Shown: positions 51,796 to 64,000 of the stretch, piece by piece
Numbering within the stretch: the first letter of the stretch is position 1
Layout: the number at the start of each line of letters is the position of its first letter
Assembly (NCBI RefSeq): GCF_026151205.1
Contig: NC_087074.1
Coordinates: 17,148,712-17,212,711 of the forward strand
Reading direction: 5' to 3'
From: Bolinopsis microptera
Lineage: Eukaryota > Ctenophora > Tentaculata > Lobata > Bolinopsidae
DNA: 64,000 nucleotides
The notes under the pieces: model-generated
The model's database searches: none
Told to the model about the DNA's origin: nothing
What the model saw: the letters and a program-made list of their open reading frames with translations, nothing else
Position numbers and translations under genes: made by a program

Positions 51796-54126
51796 ATATC
51801 GTACTGTAGGTGGCGGAGACAGGTCAAATACTCAGTAACTAGGAGGTTACTGAGGTGGATTTAGTGTTCTAATTAATCTCCTAACTCCTTGATCAGGGTG
51901 GGATATCACACTGTGGTTACTCCTACACAAGCCCTGAAAACTGGAGCATTGTAACACAGGAGCCACAAGTAGAATCGTTGTTCAACTATCATACGCTAAG
52001 CGAAGGCTCTGTTATAAACATAAAATTTACATAAATCTTGCGACCTACACAGATACTATATATAGAGCTATTATAATTTATATATTAAACTATAATATAT
52101 ACTAACGTAGTAGTACAGATTCTATTTACGGCACATTCCTCGGGACGCGAACGTAACTTTTCCATACTTGTACACTTATAAATTGTACAGAGCTAGAGGT
52201 GAGGTGAAATCATGAAATATTGACGTGAAATGTTGAAGTGAAATGTTGAAGTGAAATGTTGAAGCGAAATGTTGACATGAAATGGCTCCGAGTTCGACAC
52301 AACACGAAAGTTAGCAAATTCATGCCAATGACCTGCCTGACGCCTCTTTTAAAGTAACACATTATAATTTCACTTCAGATCGGCTAACGTTTGTATGCTA
52401 TTTTTAAAATGCTAAATGGACAAAGCAGTAACTAGTGACACGTGCACTTCACTATCTTTTAGTGAGTGGAGGGCGTGGGATGAAACAGCTGATTATTCGG
52501 GACTAAATTAAATTACGCTACTTTTAACGGATAACCTAAAAATAGTCGGCATGACCATGAGAAAAATGAAAATGATATTTCCCCTTTCGTAATGCACTAA
52601 AATTGAAAACGTTTTAAGGCTTTCTTTCGAAAATGAGATATTTGTTATATTGTAACTTTATTTAAATCAAAAATGGTTCAACAGTCAACACAAATGAACA
52701 TCTTAAAGATATGATAAGTAGCCTGAAAAAAAAGGAATACAGAAATGAGATAAAAACGTCAAGACTGTTAGACAGAAAACGTTTGCAGATGAGTTTAGGG
52801 ATACACATAATGATAATATACAAATCGTTTTGAAGGGTGACCATTTCCCAGTGCCAAATCCGACAAAAGTACTCTAATTTCCAACTTGTCAAGAAGCACT
52901 AATTATTACTCGGAAGATAAACCAAGAGTCCAGAAAATAAAGAAAACAGGTACGCACGAAGTTCTGCAATCCTAACATAAAAGTTTAAACATCTAGAGTT
53001 AAAAGAGCACGGAGTATGAAACGCACTGCAGAACAGTACCTTTAGAGTCGCAAACAAAGAGAGTTATTTCAAGTATGCAGTAGTAGGTTGACGAGGAAGA
53101 ATACTTAGAAAACTCCGATTATTTCGAATATTTAGACATTTAACAGATAGGCGTACCCGAATAACTGCAAGTAACAGATACCTTACAGTTGCTGTACGAT
53201 TAGAGTTGCAGGCCTGGCACTGCTTAGCGCTCTGAATTGCCAGCATATTTAACCCACGTTTTTAGGCTACACCAAAGATCGTTTTCTGCCTCGGATCAAA
53301 GTTTTCCGAAACCATAGAGGAAGTAACAGTTATGATTTAATAACCCCAAAGAGAGCAGTCCATCAAACAGTGGAAGGTAAGTGGAAGTAGCACAAACCAG
53401 CACAAGCACAGCTCCCCACCCCCCAGGGTTGGTTGCTCTCTCTCTCTCTCTCTCTGTCTGGGGTTGGTTGCTCCGTCCAGTAAGACTTTCTGTCACTCAG
53501 CGTCACTCTCAGTGTAACAGTCAGCTCATTAGCGGGTTATTACTGGCATGTCACAGTGTAATGGAGCATAAAGCGTGCACGCACGCTCCGGTGTAATGTG
53601 TGTAATGAGGTTCTAATTACACCGGATTGGATGTCTGCAACCCTATAAACCCTACTATAATAACACAACACAGCAGTTGGACCTGAGTTAGAATAGTGTT
53701 GTCTAATTTCTGTCATGCTAGTTGACAGATTAAATCAAAATTTACAGAAATTCAATTCTAGACTTCGGATATCAAATTTATAAAGTAATCACAAATTGTT
53801 TTCGATTCAACTGAATGAATTGGCAGAGACTGAGAAGATATCAGGTAATCAATGCATAGACATGGTTTACAAGAAGATAAAACAGCAGAAGACTCGACAA
53901 ACTACGTCACATTAACCAGTAAATAAAACTATAGCACCTAGTGTTAGCACTCTATAGTTCAGATTACAAGGTCAAGGAGTGCAGAGTACGTACAGTGCAG
54001 CTTTAGCCAACATTTAATCATAATATAAATGATGTTCGCAGCAGCCTACTATTTACCATATTTGGACATAACACTAATGGGGTAAATGGTTCAGTTGATA
54101 GATTGGTGATATAGTCAAAGCGTTAG
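51796..54126. other. intergenic DNA
   Basis: GAAATGTTGAAGT repeats about five times at 52214-52275, and a short CT run lies at 53437-53455. No gene is recognised. Confidence 0.45.
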
Positions 54127-54476
54127 AGGGAGAGGGAGAGGGAGAGGGAGAGGGAGAGGGGTAGGGAGAGGGAGATGGAGAGGGAGAGGGAGAGGGAGAG
54201 GGAGAGGGAGAGGGAGAGGGAGAGGGAGAGGGAGAGGGAGAGGGAGAGGGAGAGGGAGAGGGAGAGGGAGAGGGAGAGGGAGAGGGAGAGGGAGAGGGAG
54301 AGGGAGAGGGAGAGGGAGAGGGAGAGGGAGAGGGAGAGGGAGAGGGAGAGGGAGAGGGAGAGGGAGAGGGAGAGGGAGAGGGAGAGGGAGAGGGAGAGGG
54401 AGAGGGAGAGGGAGAGGGAGAGGGAGAGGGAGAGGGAGAGGGAGAGGGAGAGGGAGAGGGAGAGGGAGAGGGAGAG
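54127..54476. repeat. (GGGAGA)n purine array, about 350 bp
   Basis: Nearly 58 copies of the hexamer AGAGGG with a few early variants (GGGTAGGG, GGAGATGG). The G-tracts of three, spaced by three bases, are capable of forming G-quadruplexes on the plus strand, and the strand purity allows triplex formation. Confidence 0.98.
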
Positions 54477-54677
54477 GACGTGTGCCAGACCACACCTGAA
54501 GTAAGAGAACTACTCAGCTGCCCTGTACAACACTACAAATTAATACAATATGAGACTTGTCATGCAGAGCACTACTTACTAGTCTCACCACACCGTGTAC
54601 ACTTTTCTAATCAGCTCATTACCAGAACATGCAGCTTATTATCTGCTGTAAGGTCCCAGCTTGAGAGTTATTATAGT

Positions 54678-55488
54678 GGCCACTCTACAGGTCCACTCTA
54701 CAGGTCCACTCTACAGGTCCACTCTACAGGTCCACTCTACAAGTCCACTCTATGGGTCCACTCTACGGGTCCACTCTACAGGTCCACTCTACAGGTCCAC
54801 TCTACAGGTCCACTCTACAGGTCCACTCTACAGGTCCACTCTACAGGTCCACTCTACAGGTCCACTCTACAGGTCCACTCTACAGGTCCACTCTACAGGT
54901 CCACTCTACAGGTCCACTCTACAGGTCCACTCTACAGGTCCACTCTACAGGTCCACTCTACAGGTCCACTCTACAGGTCCACTCTACAGGTCCACTCTAC
55001 AGGTCCACTCTACAAGTCCACTCTACAGGTCCACTCTACAGGTCCACTCTACAGGTCCACTCTACAGGTCCACTCTACAGGTCCACTCTACAGGTCCACT
55101 CTACGGGTCCACTCTACAGGTCCACACTCCACTCTACAAGTCCACTCTACAAGTCCACTCTACAGGTCCACTCTACAGGTCCACTCTACAGGTCCACTCT
55201 ACAGGTCCACTCTACAGGTCCACTCTACAGGTCCACTCTACAGGTCCACTCTACAGGTCCACTCTACAGGTCCACTCTACAGGTCCACTCTACAGGTCCA
55301 CTCTACAGGTCCACTCTACAGGTCCACTCTACAGGTCCACTCTACAGGTCCACTCTACAGGTCCACTCTACGGGTCCACTCTACGGGTCCACTCTACGGG
55401 TCCACTCTACAGGTCCACTCTACAGGTCCACTCTACATGTCCACTCTACAGGTCCACTCTACAGGTCCACTCTACAGGTCCACTCTGT
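54678..55488. repeat. 13-bp minisatellite CTCTACAGGTCCA, about 62 copies
   Basis: Near-perfect tandem 13-mer with single-base variants (AAGTCCA, GGGTCCA, CATGTCCA). One irregular unit, GGTCCACACTCC at about 55120, breaks the phase. Because 13 is not a multiple of three and the unit lacks stops, all three plus-strand frames are open (282-352 residues) and encode the same peptide repeat, S-T-L-Q-V-H-S-T-G-P-L-Y-R. Confidence 0.98.
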
Positions 55489-56225
55489 ATTCTACAGAAC
55501 TATTTTTCACACATTACTCAGGACTACTAATGGTGTGAACCGCTCAGATACAAATCCAAATATTTGTCATTACACCATATTGGGTAGTACATTTCAGTAA
55601 AAAGCTATTTTCAGGATTGTGAAGAGATCAAAGAAAGGACTTTGCTGAGAAGTTTTAAAGTTTAAAGTCGTTCAGTGTACTTATTGTTCAATAGATCGTG
55701 AGGAATTCCATGCGATATGAACAATAACGTTCCTTACAAAGCTTTAGTAACTACATTTTAAAACTGCAACATTGAATAACATTCACTAAATTGGCACCTT
55801 GCCAAACCACATATCAGTAGACAGTGTGATTAACTAAAGTCTACAATTTAGGCTACTAGTGACATTACAAAGTCAGCAGCTAGAAGATGTTCAACTCTCC
55901 AGGGAATGATATCTGAGATATGATATGATGTGATATCACTGTACTTAGGTACTAGATATATATTATATTATATACAATATTATATACTACCCTGTCCTGT
56001 CACCTGGTAAGTTTTGTGTCCGTAAAGACCACCATTTCTAGCCCTCACAACCAAGGCTCGCCATTCTAATAGATCAATCCTGAATAAACGTCTCGTGTAG
56101 ACAACTTGTGCTTTACGACACAAGCTCCCTCTCTGACGTGAGTCGCAAGACGCACTAGAACAGCTTGTACTACTATCATACATTAATAGTTATTACCTAC
56201 TACAAGCTATCAGACGTTATTAGTT
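55489..56225. other. intergenic DNA
   Basis: I see nothing recognisable apart from AT-rich TATATTATATTATATAC near 55960. Confidence 0.4.
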
Positions 56226-56548
56226 ACTAGCAGGAACCCGTCTAACCCTAAAGTGGTGTCAAGACTCGAGAGACTAAAATAATTATTACCTATTTAATTC
56301 GCGTTTTTGACACCACTTGAGAGTCCAAATTTTGGGCACTAAAATTATTATTCCTTGGCCAATTTTTTATTTTTTCATGCTGATTTGAAGGCCATTAAAG
56401 CATTTGACCCAGTCAAAAAAGTTTCAGTTGTATATGTTTTACGGTTTTTGTCGAAAGTCGCGTTAAAGTTGATGCCGTGGTGTCAGTTAAATGGCACGGA
56501 TATATACACACATATATATATATCGTCTCGCTTTATATATAGTAAGAT
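56226..56548 (+). repeat. composite dispersed repeat (copy 2)
   Basis: The first part (56226-56299) matches 28372-28449. The second (56350-56548) matches 2090-2355. Between them lies GACACCACTTGAGAGTC, an imperfect inverted match to the GGTGTCAAGACTCGAGAG upstream. Both earlier copies may therefore be fragments of one larger element whose fuller version is here. Confidence 0.75.
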
Positions 56549-56615
56549 TACCTACTACAAGCTATCAGACGTTGTTACCTTGCTTCCAGACCGGTCCATT
56601 TGTTTGCGTTTAACA

Positions 56616-56792
<177 letters not shown>

Positions 56793-56865
56793 ACACGTGT
56801 GGGCATGTAACGGTGTTTGGTCAGCACAACAATAACACACTGCTCCCCGTTACAATGCTGCTCCA

Positions 56866-56935
56866 CTGCACTACTAGTGCACTATTGGTACACTGCTAGT
56901 ACACTACTAGTACACTATTGGTACACTGCTAGTTT
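56866..56935. repeat. degenerate CACTACTAGTA repeat
   Basis: About six related units of ACACTACTAGT, CACTATTGGTA or ACACTGCTAGT. Confidence 0.8.
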
Positions 56936-57045
56936 AATAGAACAACAGGACACAAGCACAGTGGTCTATACTCGATAATGGTAAAGTGTAGGGGCCAGTG
57001 ATAGTGTCATACATCCTATTGTCAGGTAAACTGTAGTGTTTTAGA

Positions 57046-57137
57046 GAGTAACCAGTAACCAGTAACCAGTAACCAGTAACCAGTAACCAGTAACCAGTAA
57101 CCAGTAACCAGTAACCAGTAACCAGTAACCAGTAACT
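57046..57137. repeat. 7-bp repeat AACCAGT
   Basis: About thirteen copies, nearly perfect. Confidence 0.96.
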
Positions 57138-60100
57138 CGATTCACAGAATATAACTGAATTGTTGCCAAATCCCTAGAAACTCAAAAGCAAGGGATTTTC
57201 TTGCATCATACCAACACAATTACACGAATCATCAATACGATTTTAATCCAGTGCGATGGAATTTTGAGCTCCCAATAATTAGTCAACTTGAGATTAGAAG
57301 GAATTCCTCGAATACCTAGTCCTCGGGTATCTTATCTACAATAATTGTTTGAAATGATTAATTGTAATTTAGAAGAGGAAGGGACTTTGAAATTCTAACC
57401 AATCAGATTAGATTTCGAAGGGTTTTATCGAAATTTCCAAGTATCTTCAAGAAATAAAGCACGTGTTGAGGCACTAACTAACTGAGATCTAGATAAGGTC
57501 AGAGCAAGATGTTTCATTATTGTTTCCAGAAGTGGCTGTGGACATACACCCTAGCTACCTGCTCAATATCGAAGTTACCATGCGGCAAACAGATAGACAG
57601 ACTACCCCAGTACGATACGATATAAATTCTTCTTTAAATCTGCGTTCTTGACTGAGAGGAGAAGGAGAGACTTGTTGAATAAATTATGCAGTTTTGGAGA
57701 GAAGTAGTAGTTTTAACCTCCACATGACACAGCGTAGACTGCAGACCCCAACGTTCTTTAACTTGATGGCGACTAACTACTTTTATCAAATTCCTAAACT
57801 GAATATTATGTTTTAACCTATCCTAGATTATTAATAATATTCAAGGCGCTGCCTAATTGTGCGCGGACATTTCAACATTTACCAATAGTAACAAACTAAT
57901 ACTTACTGATCAAGTTCCTTTCAACTCCTGTCCACTCTGCTAACGTCAAAGAAAATAGTAAATCATTATTTTAACACCGCATTCTTTTGAGTTTTACCTT
58001 TAAGCACCTACTTCAACTAATGTCACTGAGATGCAACTCGATAATATAGAGTGTATTTTAAACACTTTATTTAAATTAACAGTTATGACTCCTAATAACG
58101 CTTTGTACTTTGGCGATAGAAGGCAGACAACATGTTCATGAATTTGAATACATGGCTACTTTATCGGTGACAACTTGGACGATCAAAATGGTCAAAACTT
58201 AAAATATAAAACGACTAAATTATAAAATAATTAAGCCCTTTCCGCCAACGAAGTGGCTCAAACAGTGTTTGAAATTGAATCATTCAAGGAAAAATTATAG
58301 AACGACTAAAAAAGTACGAACGTTATGCCGTTGTAGCTATGAGCGTTTACAAAGTAACCGCTCCAATTATTGGCATCTAAAAGAAACATTCTGACAAGTG
58401 GAAGCCTGTGTACTTTAAATAAACAGGGCTTCGGATAGACTTCGGACAGGTGTCCGACAGGTTTCGAATAAGTTCTGAAAAAATCTTGGACAAGTTTACT
58501 ATTGAACTGAGTTAGTTCTGACCTGGTCCCACTTGTCAAGATGCCTTACAAAGAATACAGAAGCGTTAAGCTGGAGACCATAGTGACAAATCATAGCAAC
58601 ATTAAGTTTTAAGCAAGTCAGATTAAAGTACATACTAATTGCGGGCCCACTCTAACAGAGCAATGCACAGTCAACACATACGGTCATACGTATAATGTTC
58701 CAGATTATATTGGTATTTATCAATAGCAGTATCAAGTTACATTTTTAGGATTGGTATTCTCAGTCAGTGAGACATTAAAGGACGACTGATTTGGTGGTTC
58801 AGCGGTTACTGGTCAGCTAAATAAACTGCAGCACAGATAAACCTCTTGAGCTATGATATTATGGCAGTTAGGATATATCGTACATATCAACTTGAGGATA
58901 AAAATGAGGAACAGTAGTCAAAGGAAAAGTAAAACTTTTTCAAATTAGGATACAACATGTTGCAATTTGTTTGAGAGATGAACCCAGTCTAAAGATAATG
59001 AAATGCGGCCAGTTTTAAATGAACCTCTTATGTAGAGGCCAAAGTCCTAATCTAAATCTTAGATAAGAACTCGTCTTAAAATCAGACACAACTGTTAAAA
59101 CCGGTTGTTCAAACAGCAAAGAATCAGGACAATAAGTCTAATAATATGACAATCTGAAGTTCTGAGGTACAATTACAAATCAGGTACAATTACAAATCAT
59201 GGCTATATAATTACAGCGAGAGCCGGATGAGAAAGAGGTTAATTTTAGATTGTGAAACCCAGCAGATAGCTGTAGTGATGGTATTTAACCGTCATGATTA
59301 GCCGGACAGTTTAACAATGATCATTTAGAGAGGTGACCTGGTGGGATCTTATTATGTTTCTACAGAAGTTCCTGTAACCTTCCTACGTCATAAACACCGT
59401 GCTAATTCGTAAGGAGACGGTCATATCTTTAGATCGAGTTTTGATTAGGACCCGGCACAGGAATAAATTGATTTTGTCTGATAGAAACCTATCAGTGCGA
59501 GTGAAGTTCAGATCTAAATTGATGTTATTTCTGTAAATGTTCCTGTTTTCATTTCATACATGAAATGAAATCAGCATATTTGTCAGGTTATTGTCATATT
59601 ATCTCCAGAGGGAATCTTGGTTTATGATTAGTACCAGGCGCAGGAATTTAGGAATTTGTTAAATTGATTTATCTGTTTGACACCATGCCGTGCCAGTGTA
59701 ACAGCACGTGTAACAGTACCTGATTCCAGTAGAGAATATTAATTAACGAATCACACTCAACACTCTATCCTACACTCTGATAAATTTTTAAACGTACCAT
59801 GAGTAGTCCCACAGTTATATATAATGCACGTCCTCCAGTAACACTGAAGTCAAAACGTGAAATATCAAAGTCAAACATAGAAGTCAAACAAATAAATTAA
59901 TAAACGTATGTTGAAGAAAGTCTTGCACAAATGATTTAAGAATCAACAATTGTCAGAGTCAATCATCAGTAACTACTGTCTACTAAAAGTAAATGATTTA
60001 TTAAGAAAGATAAAATTAAAGCTCTTAAGTTTATAATGGTCCCAACTTTACTATGTTAAGTAGATCACTAGGTATTCTACAGTCACAGTTAAGCAATTAA

Positions 60101-63100
60101 TAGGCAATTAATAGCAATTAGTAGGCAATGAACCAACTAGATATTGTGATGATTAACTAAATCTGGCTCGTTTTAAGAGGTTACACAGGTCAGACTTAAT
60201 TACAAGAGTAGTACAAAGTTTAGCCCTTACAATTATAGTATTATCGACCAAAACTAAACACCGAACATTTAATTGAATATCCTCAATTATGTTAATGTCG
60301 ACTATCTACTTACTCAAACAGTCTCACAAGATTAAATTTACAGACGAATCAGATCATAATTTAACAAATGGCCCCTCACAATTTGCCAATCAAATTTTTT
60401 CATAAAAACGTTGAATTAAACGAAATATAAAAGTTCAGGAGAAAAATTAATCATAACATCTAATTATGAGATATAAAAGGAGCAATGGACTGACAGGATG
60501 GTAGTTAGAGGTACAGTAACGAGACAGAGACTGCCTCAATTCTCAATAAAATGAGCAGTGCTGCTGAACTTAAATTAAGAGACTGATGGGATAAAATTGT
60601 AGATGTAGTCACAGATTGGACAGGTAGGTTACCAGTTCCATTAAAATTAGAAATGTGGTGAATGCATGTAAAATCGCTACACAAGGAAGCAGTAGTCGAA
60701 CAGACAGCCACAAAAGAGTATTCCTGATTACAATAAACGGTATAACCTGTTAAGAGAAACGTAGATTGGTGTGATTAGCTTCCTAGACATTAAGGTCTAG
60801 GTGTTGTCCCAGGGGTCAACATACGGCCGGCTCTAGACTGTATTTCCTGCAAGAGTTGGTAGCCACCTCTTTTAATAAGAGGTCAGTTAATTGTACACAC
60901 ATCCTGAACTGCTGAATAGTCAAGAGTTCATTATATTGTTAATCTGAGTGCAATGTTGGAGGGAGAGCTAGAGGGTTTGAAAATTACGTCATCAATAGTT
61001 TGGACTTGATAATAGCCACTGGTATTTAGCAAAGAATGTAAAAAATAATGGAATGTTAGAAGAATGTTGTTGCTGGAAACAAAAAAGAGACTTCAATAAT
61101 ATCTTAATCTGACTGATTTCGGTAAATTCTATAAAATTATTAGGTTGAGACATATCTAAAAATATGTCTGTATAACCAGACAAAATTGTAAAATAAAAGC
61201 TGCTCAGTTCTTTTCCTTTCCTTACAGCAGAGGCCCAACTTGGGGAAAGGTTATAATCTCTCTATGAGAGTGCCAAGACTCCTACAATTGGTAGTTCTTC
61301 TTGGTCAGAAACATTCAAACCATACTGTTCAGCAGATATTCAATGGTGCTGGGTAAGTCATGAAAGCGGTGATTTGATACCTCCTCAGCAAAATGAGAAA
61401 CTAAGGGCCCATTCTGGCACAGACTATATATGAGACCCTATATTATGAGGGTCACTGCCCACTGAGATATTGATTGAAGCCGACCAGCATTGAACTTGAA
61501 CCCCCTTCAATCTCCTTTCAAGTCTCTAAAGTATCCACAGATCCACTCATGGTTCTTAAATTATGTGGTAAACCATTTCAAAAAGTGACAGTATTCAAGG
61601 AGCCCAACCCAGTCCGTGGACCAGTCCTCAGACTAATATGGTCTTATAATACCTTCCTGGAATTATATCTACTAAAACTCGTGGACACTGAGAGCTGATA
61701 ATTTGCAGATATATCCCGCAAGGGAAGCGAAGGTATTATCAGCATAGACACAGACTTGCTGGCGGCAAGTTTCAAAACAAATAACACTGGCGTTCTATAT
61801 ATTACACACTATATTGTATCATGCGCACGTTACATTACATCCCTTCCAATCGGAACCGGAATGTATTATAAAATATAATATCTTCGCTGTTTCGTGCCCG
61901 CGCGTTCCCTCCAGCAAGCTGGCGGGAATTATTGCACTCAGAAGCGAAGGTATTATAGTATTATAACATAAGACATATTAGTTACATAATTGAAACAATT
62001 ACTTCCCCTATTTTGGGCAAAATATGTGTGGTGATGATGAAGATTTTTCTCAATACAAAGTGTATAAAACTTATCTGAGTGACTGCGATAAAAGAATTTA
62101 AGAAAATCAATAATATTAATCTAACAACAATAGAGATTAAGATCAGATGGAACAAAATGCAGCCACCTAAATTGTTTGTGAGCCCACAAGCATTCTCTCC
62201 ATTCTCTGGCGGTTGACACTTGACTTGATTGGTTCTTTGGCAAGAGCTGGGAAATTTGATCATTACAAATACCGTGCTGTAGATATTCAAGGCATGTGGA
62301 CTAAGTGGATCGAGAATAATTGACTTGAAAGTGAGTGTTAATGTTGAGAATTCTCAAGATGATGATAGTGATTGGTAAGGTGGATAAAGTCCCATAGATG
62401 AGGTAGTATAACGAGTAGAAGACGATGGAACTTGGAAGGAAGTGACAGGGAGATGAGTAGGGAGTAGGGAGAGCACTGTATTAAATCAGATATTTATGAA
62501 AGCTCCCTGATGGCAAGTTGTGCACGACAGTGCAGCGAAAAGCAGTGATGCTGTCATTTAAAAAAAAGCTAAGTGATTATACTGAATAATAGAAACGGTG
62601 AATTCAGCAAATAGCAACTTCGAAATAATTTAGAATATGAACTCATTAAATATTTCAAAATGGCCACAACCCCTTTTAATAATTTTGTTTCTCTAATTCA
62701 GTTGAATTTTACATCTTTAACAGTGTGACCGTAGAGGATCCATGACAACAAATTCAGTATCAAGCAATCACGATATATCATGGCGACGATAAATAGTAGG
62801 TTGAATGTAGATCTGACTTTTGAGGGATGAAGCAAATGAAAGGATCAAATTACACATCGAAACAATAGCGCTCGATTTTCATACTACTGACTACGGTGTA
62901 AATTAGAAAAAATATGCGCGGCGTACTTTACATTTTAATTGAATTCTAAAATAATTTTTGGTCATAACTTTATTAAATACATTTAAGTTATTTATTTTTT
63001 TAATCATGAAGCATTTTTTCTATAAATATACATAATGACAATTGACAGTAGCACCAAACCTGAAGCAAATGCCAAAAAGGGTACAAATTTTGAACACTTT

Positions 63101-63524
63101 TTTTAAATTTTTTGACCAACAAAATTCTTAAATATAGCTATTATGTATTATATTAATTTTAATATCATTAAATTTGTACATAGTTAGTTTTATTGTTTAT
63201 TATCATGAATTCACTGTCATGAAAATGTTCCTATATGCCAACAAAAGCAACTTGCTAAAAATATTTGAAAACATGGTTTTTTTGGCAAAACTCATTTTTT
63301 TTAAAACTTTTACTTAAACAAGGAAACTTAATTAAACCATTTCACATTTTAAAAAAGCTATTTTCAATGAACTCTACGGTCAAAAATACGCAATAAAATA
63401 GTAGAATTAAAAATTTATTTGTAGTCTCTATTGAAGGTTTATAATCTATCAAAACTTACCTGAGGACCCCAGGCTATTATGTTCATTAACATATGAATAA
63501 AGATTTGGCGGAATGACAGGCTGA
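57138..63524. other. AT-rich intergenic DNA
   Basis: No gene is supported. GGTACAATTACAAATCA is duplicated at about 59167-59200. AGCGAAGGTATTAT occurs twice, near 61730 and 61944, with GC-rich text between them (CGTGCCCGCGCGTTCCC), perhaps bordering a small element. Frames of 60-102 residues have no recognisable domains. The minus-strand frame at 61982-62290 is hydrophobic, but its AT-rich composition could produce that by chance. Confidence 0.45.
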
Positions 63525-63905
63525 GCGCGGCCCAGTAAATCAAAACGCGCGCCGAGTTGGACTCGTCGAAATGACAGTTTGTGGCCGTCTGGCCGAGCAA
63601 ATATTTTACGAGTATCACCCGTTTATTGTAGGCTTACAACCTCCCTGTAAATGTACTGTACTTTGCAAATGCAAAGTTCAAACATAAAACCATGCTTGAT
63701 GCGGTCGAAATTTATTAAGATAAGTACTTTTTTAATCATTATTAGCTACAATTATGAATGACTTAAAATTTTAATTTTTTATTGCTTGGTTCAGTGAATT
63801 ATTCCACTTTTATGCTATTACTAGGTAAACACTTATGCTTTTGGGTTAACACGGAAATCATAATTACCAGAAACATTTGTAGCGCTATGCGCTACTGGGC
63901 CGCGC
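63525..63905. repeat. candidate foldback element containing dispersed module copy B
   Basis: GCGCGGCCCAGTA (63525-63537) is mirrored by TACTGGGCCGCGC (63893-63905). Inside, 63545-63625 repeats the module seen at 26533-26613. The short 13-base arms and lack of a clear target duplication leave the element status open. The remaining bases to 64000 are featureless AT-rich DNA. Confidence 0.45.
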
Positions 63906-64000
63906 CTCGACGAGATGCGAAGGATTGACAATGGAGCCAATTCTTTAAACTGGCTTACTTATACTACTTAAAGGGTGTTTATAAATTTTATTTTGTTTTA

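Noticed and set aside
54074-54495. Pro-Ser and Leu-Pro repeat proteins on the minus strand
   Set aside because: They are translations of the (GGGAGA)n array.
61982-62290. A 102-residue hydrophobic minus-strand frame as a small membrane protein
   Set aside because: Composition follows the AT-rich background and there is no recognisable motif or supporting neighbour.

Overview
This is an animal nuclear genome window, AT-rich and full of simple-sequence arrays and DNA-transposon remnants. Bacterial-style operons are absent. The three real host genes fall into two classes: two are split by GT/AG introns (a G-protein alpha subunit and a membrane glycoprotein), and one is a single-exon seven-transmembrane (7TM) receptor-like gene. 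A metazoan origin is supported by the Gα exon structure, the extracellular mucin-type protein, a CR1/jockey-type LINE fragment, and mariner- and Harbinger-like elements. I cannot name the phylum. The HIRAN-like protein in a transposon and the compact 7TM gene would fit a cnidarian or another early-branching invertebrate, but that is a guess.

Layout. 1-2075: the end of a near-identical 405-bp satellite array, followed by a dispersed repeat. 3081-21097 (+): a complete ten-exon Gα gene that I assembled exon by exon (358 residues, all splice phases consistent). Its nine introns hold most of the simple repeats of the left third, including a telomere-like 12-mer array, a long (CT)n tract and foldback elements. 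23188-30583: a transposon-rich island. It holds a G-run-rich Harbinger-like miniature element, the 7TM gene (with one apparent frameshift), a TIR element encoding a HIRAN-like protein inserted between that gene and a duplicated copy of its 3' end, a mariner-like miniature element, a truncated LINE, and a mariner-type element carrying only the DNA-binding half of a transposase. 32731-34474: a 1.7-kb 15-bp minisatellite. 39798-41773 (-): a five-exon gene for a type I membrane protein with a Thr/Pro-rich stalk. 43862-44444: a 583-bp miniature element with long TIRs and an 8-bp target duplication. 45.4-57.1 kb: a run of minisatellites and microsatellites without recognisable genes. 57.1-64 kb: AT-rich intergenic DNA with a few dispersed repeats.

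How the parts relate. The Gα protein and the 7TM protein could in principle belong to the same kind of signalling pathway, but proximity is no evidence of that in an animal genome. The most distinctive pattern is that in three of the nine Gα introns the tandem repeat starts at, or within a few bases of, the 5' splice site and resembles the junction sequence. The second is the HIRAN-like protein carried between perfect TIRs with no transposase. Most long apparent reading frames in the window are translations of tandem repeats and are not genes.
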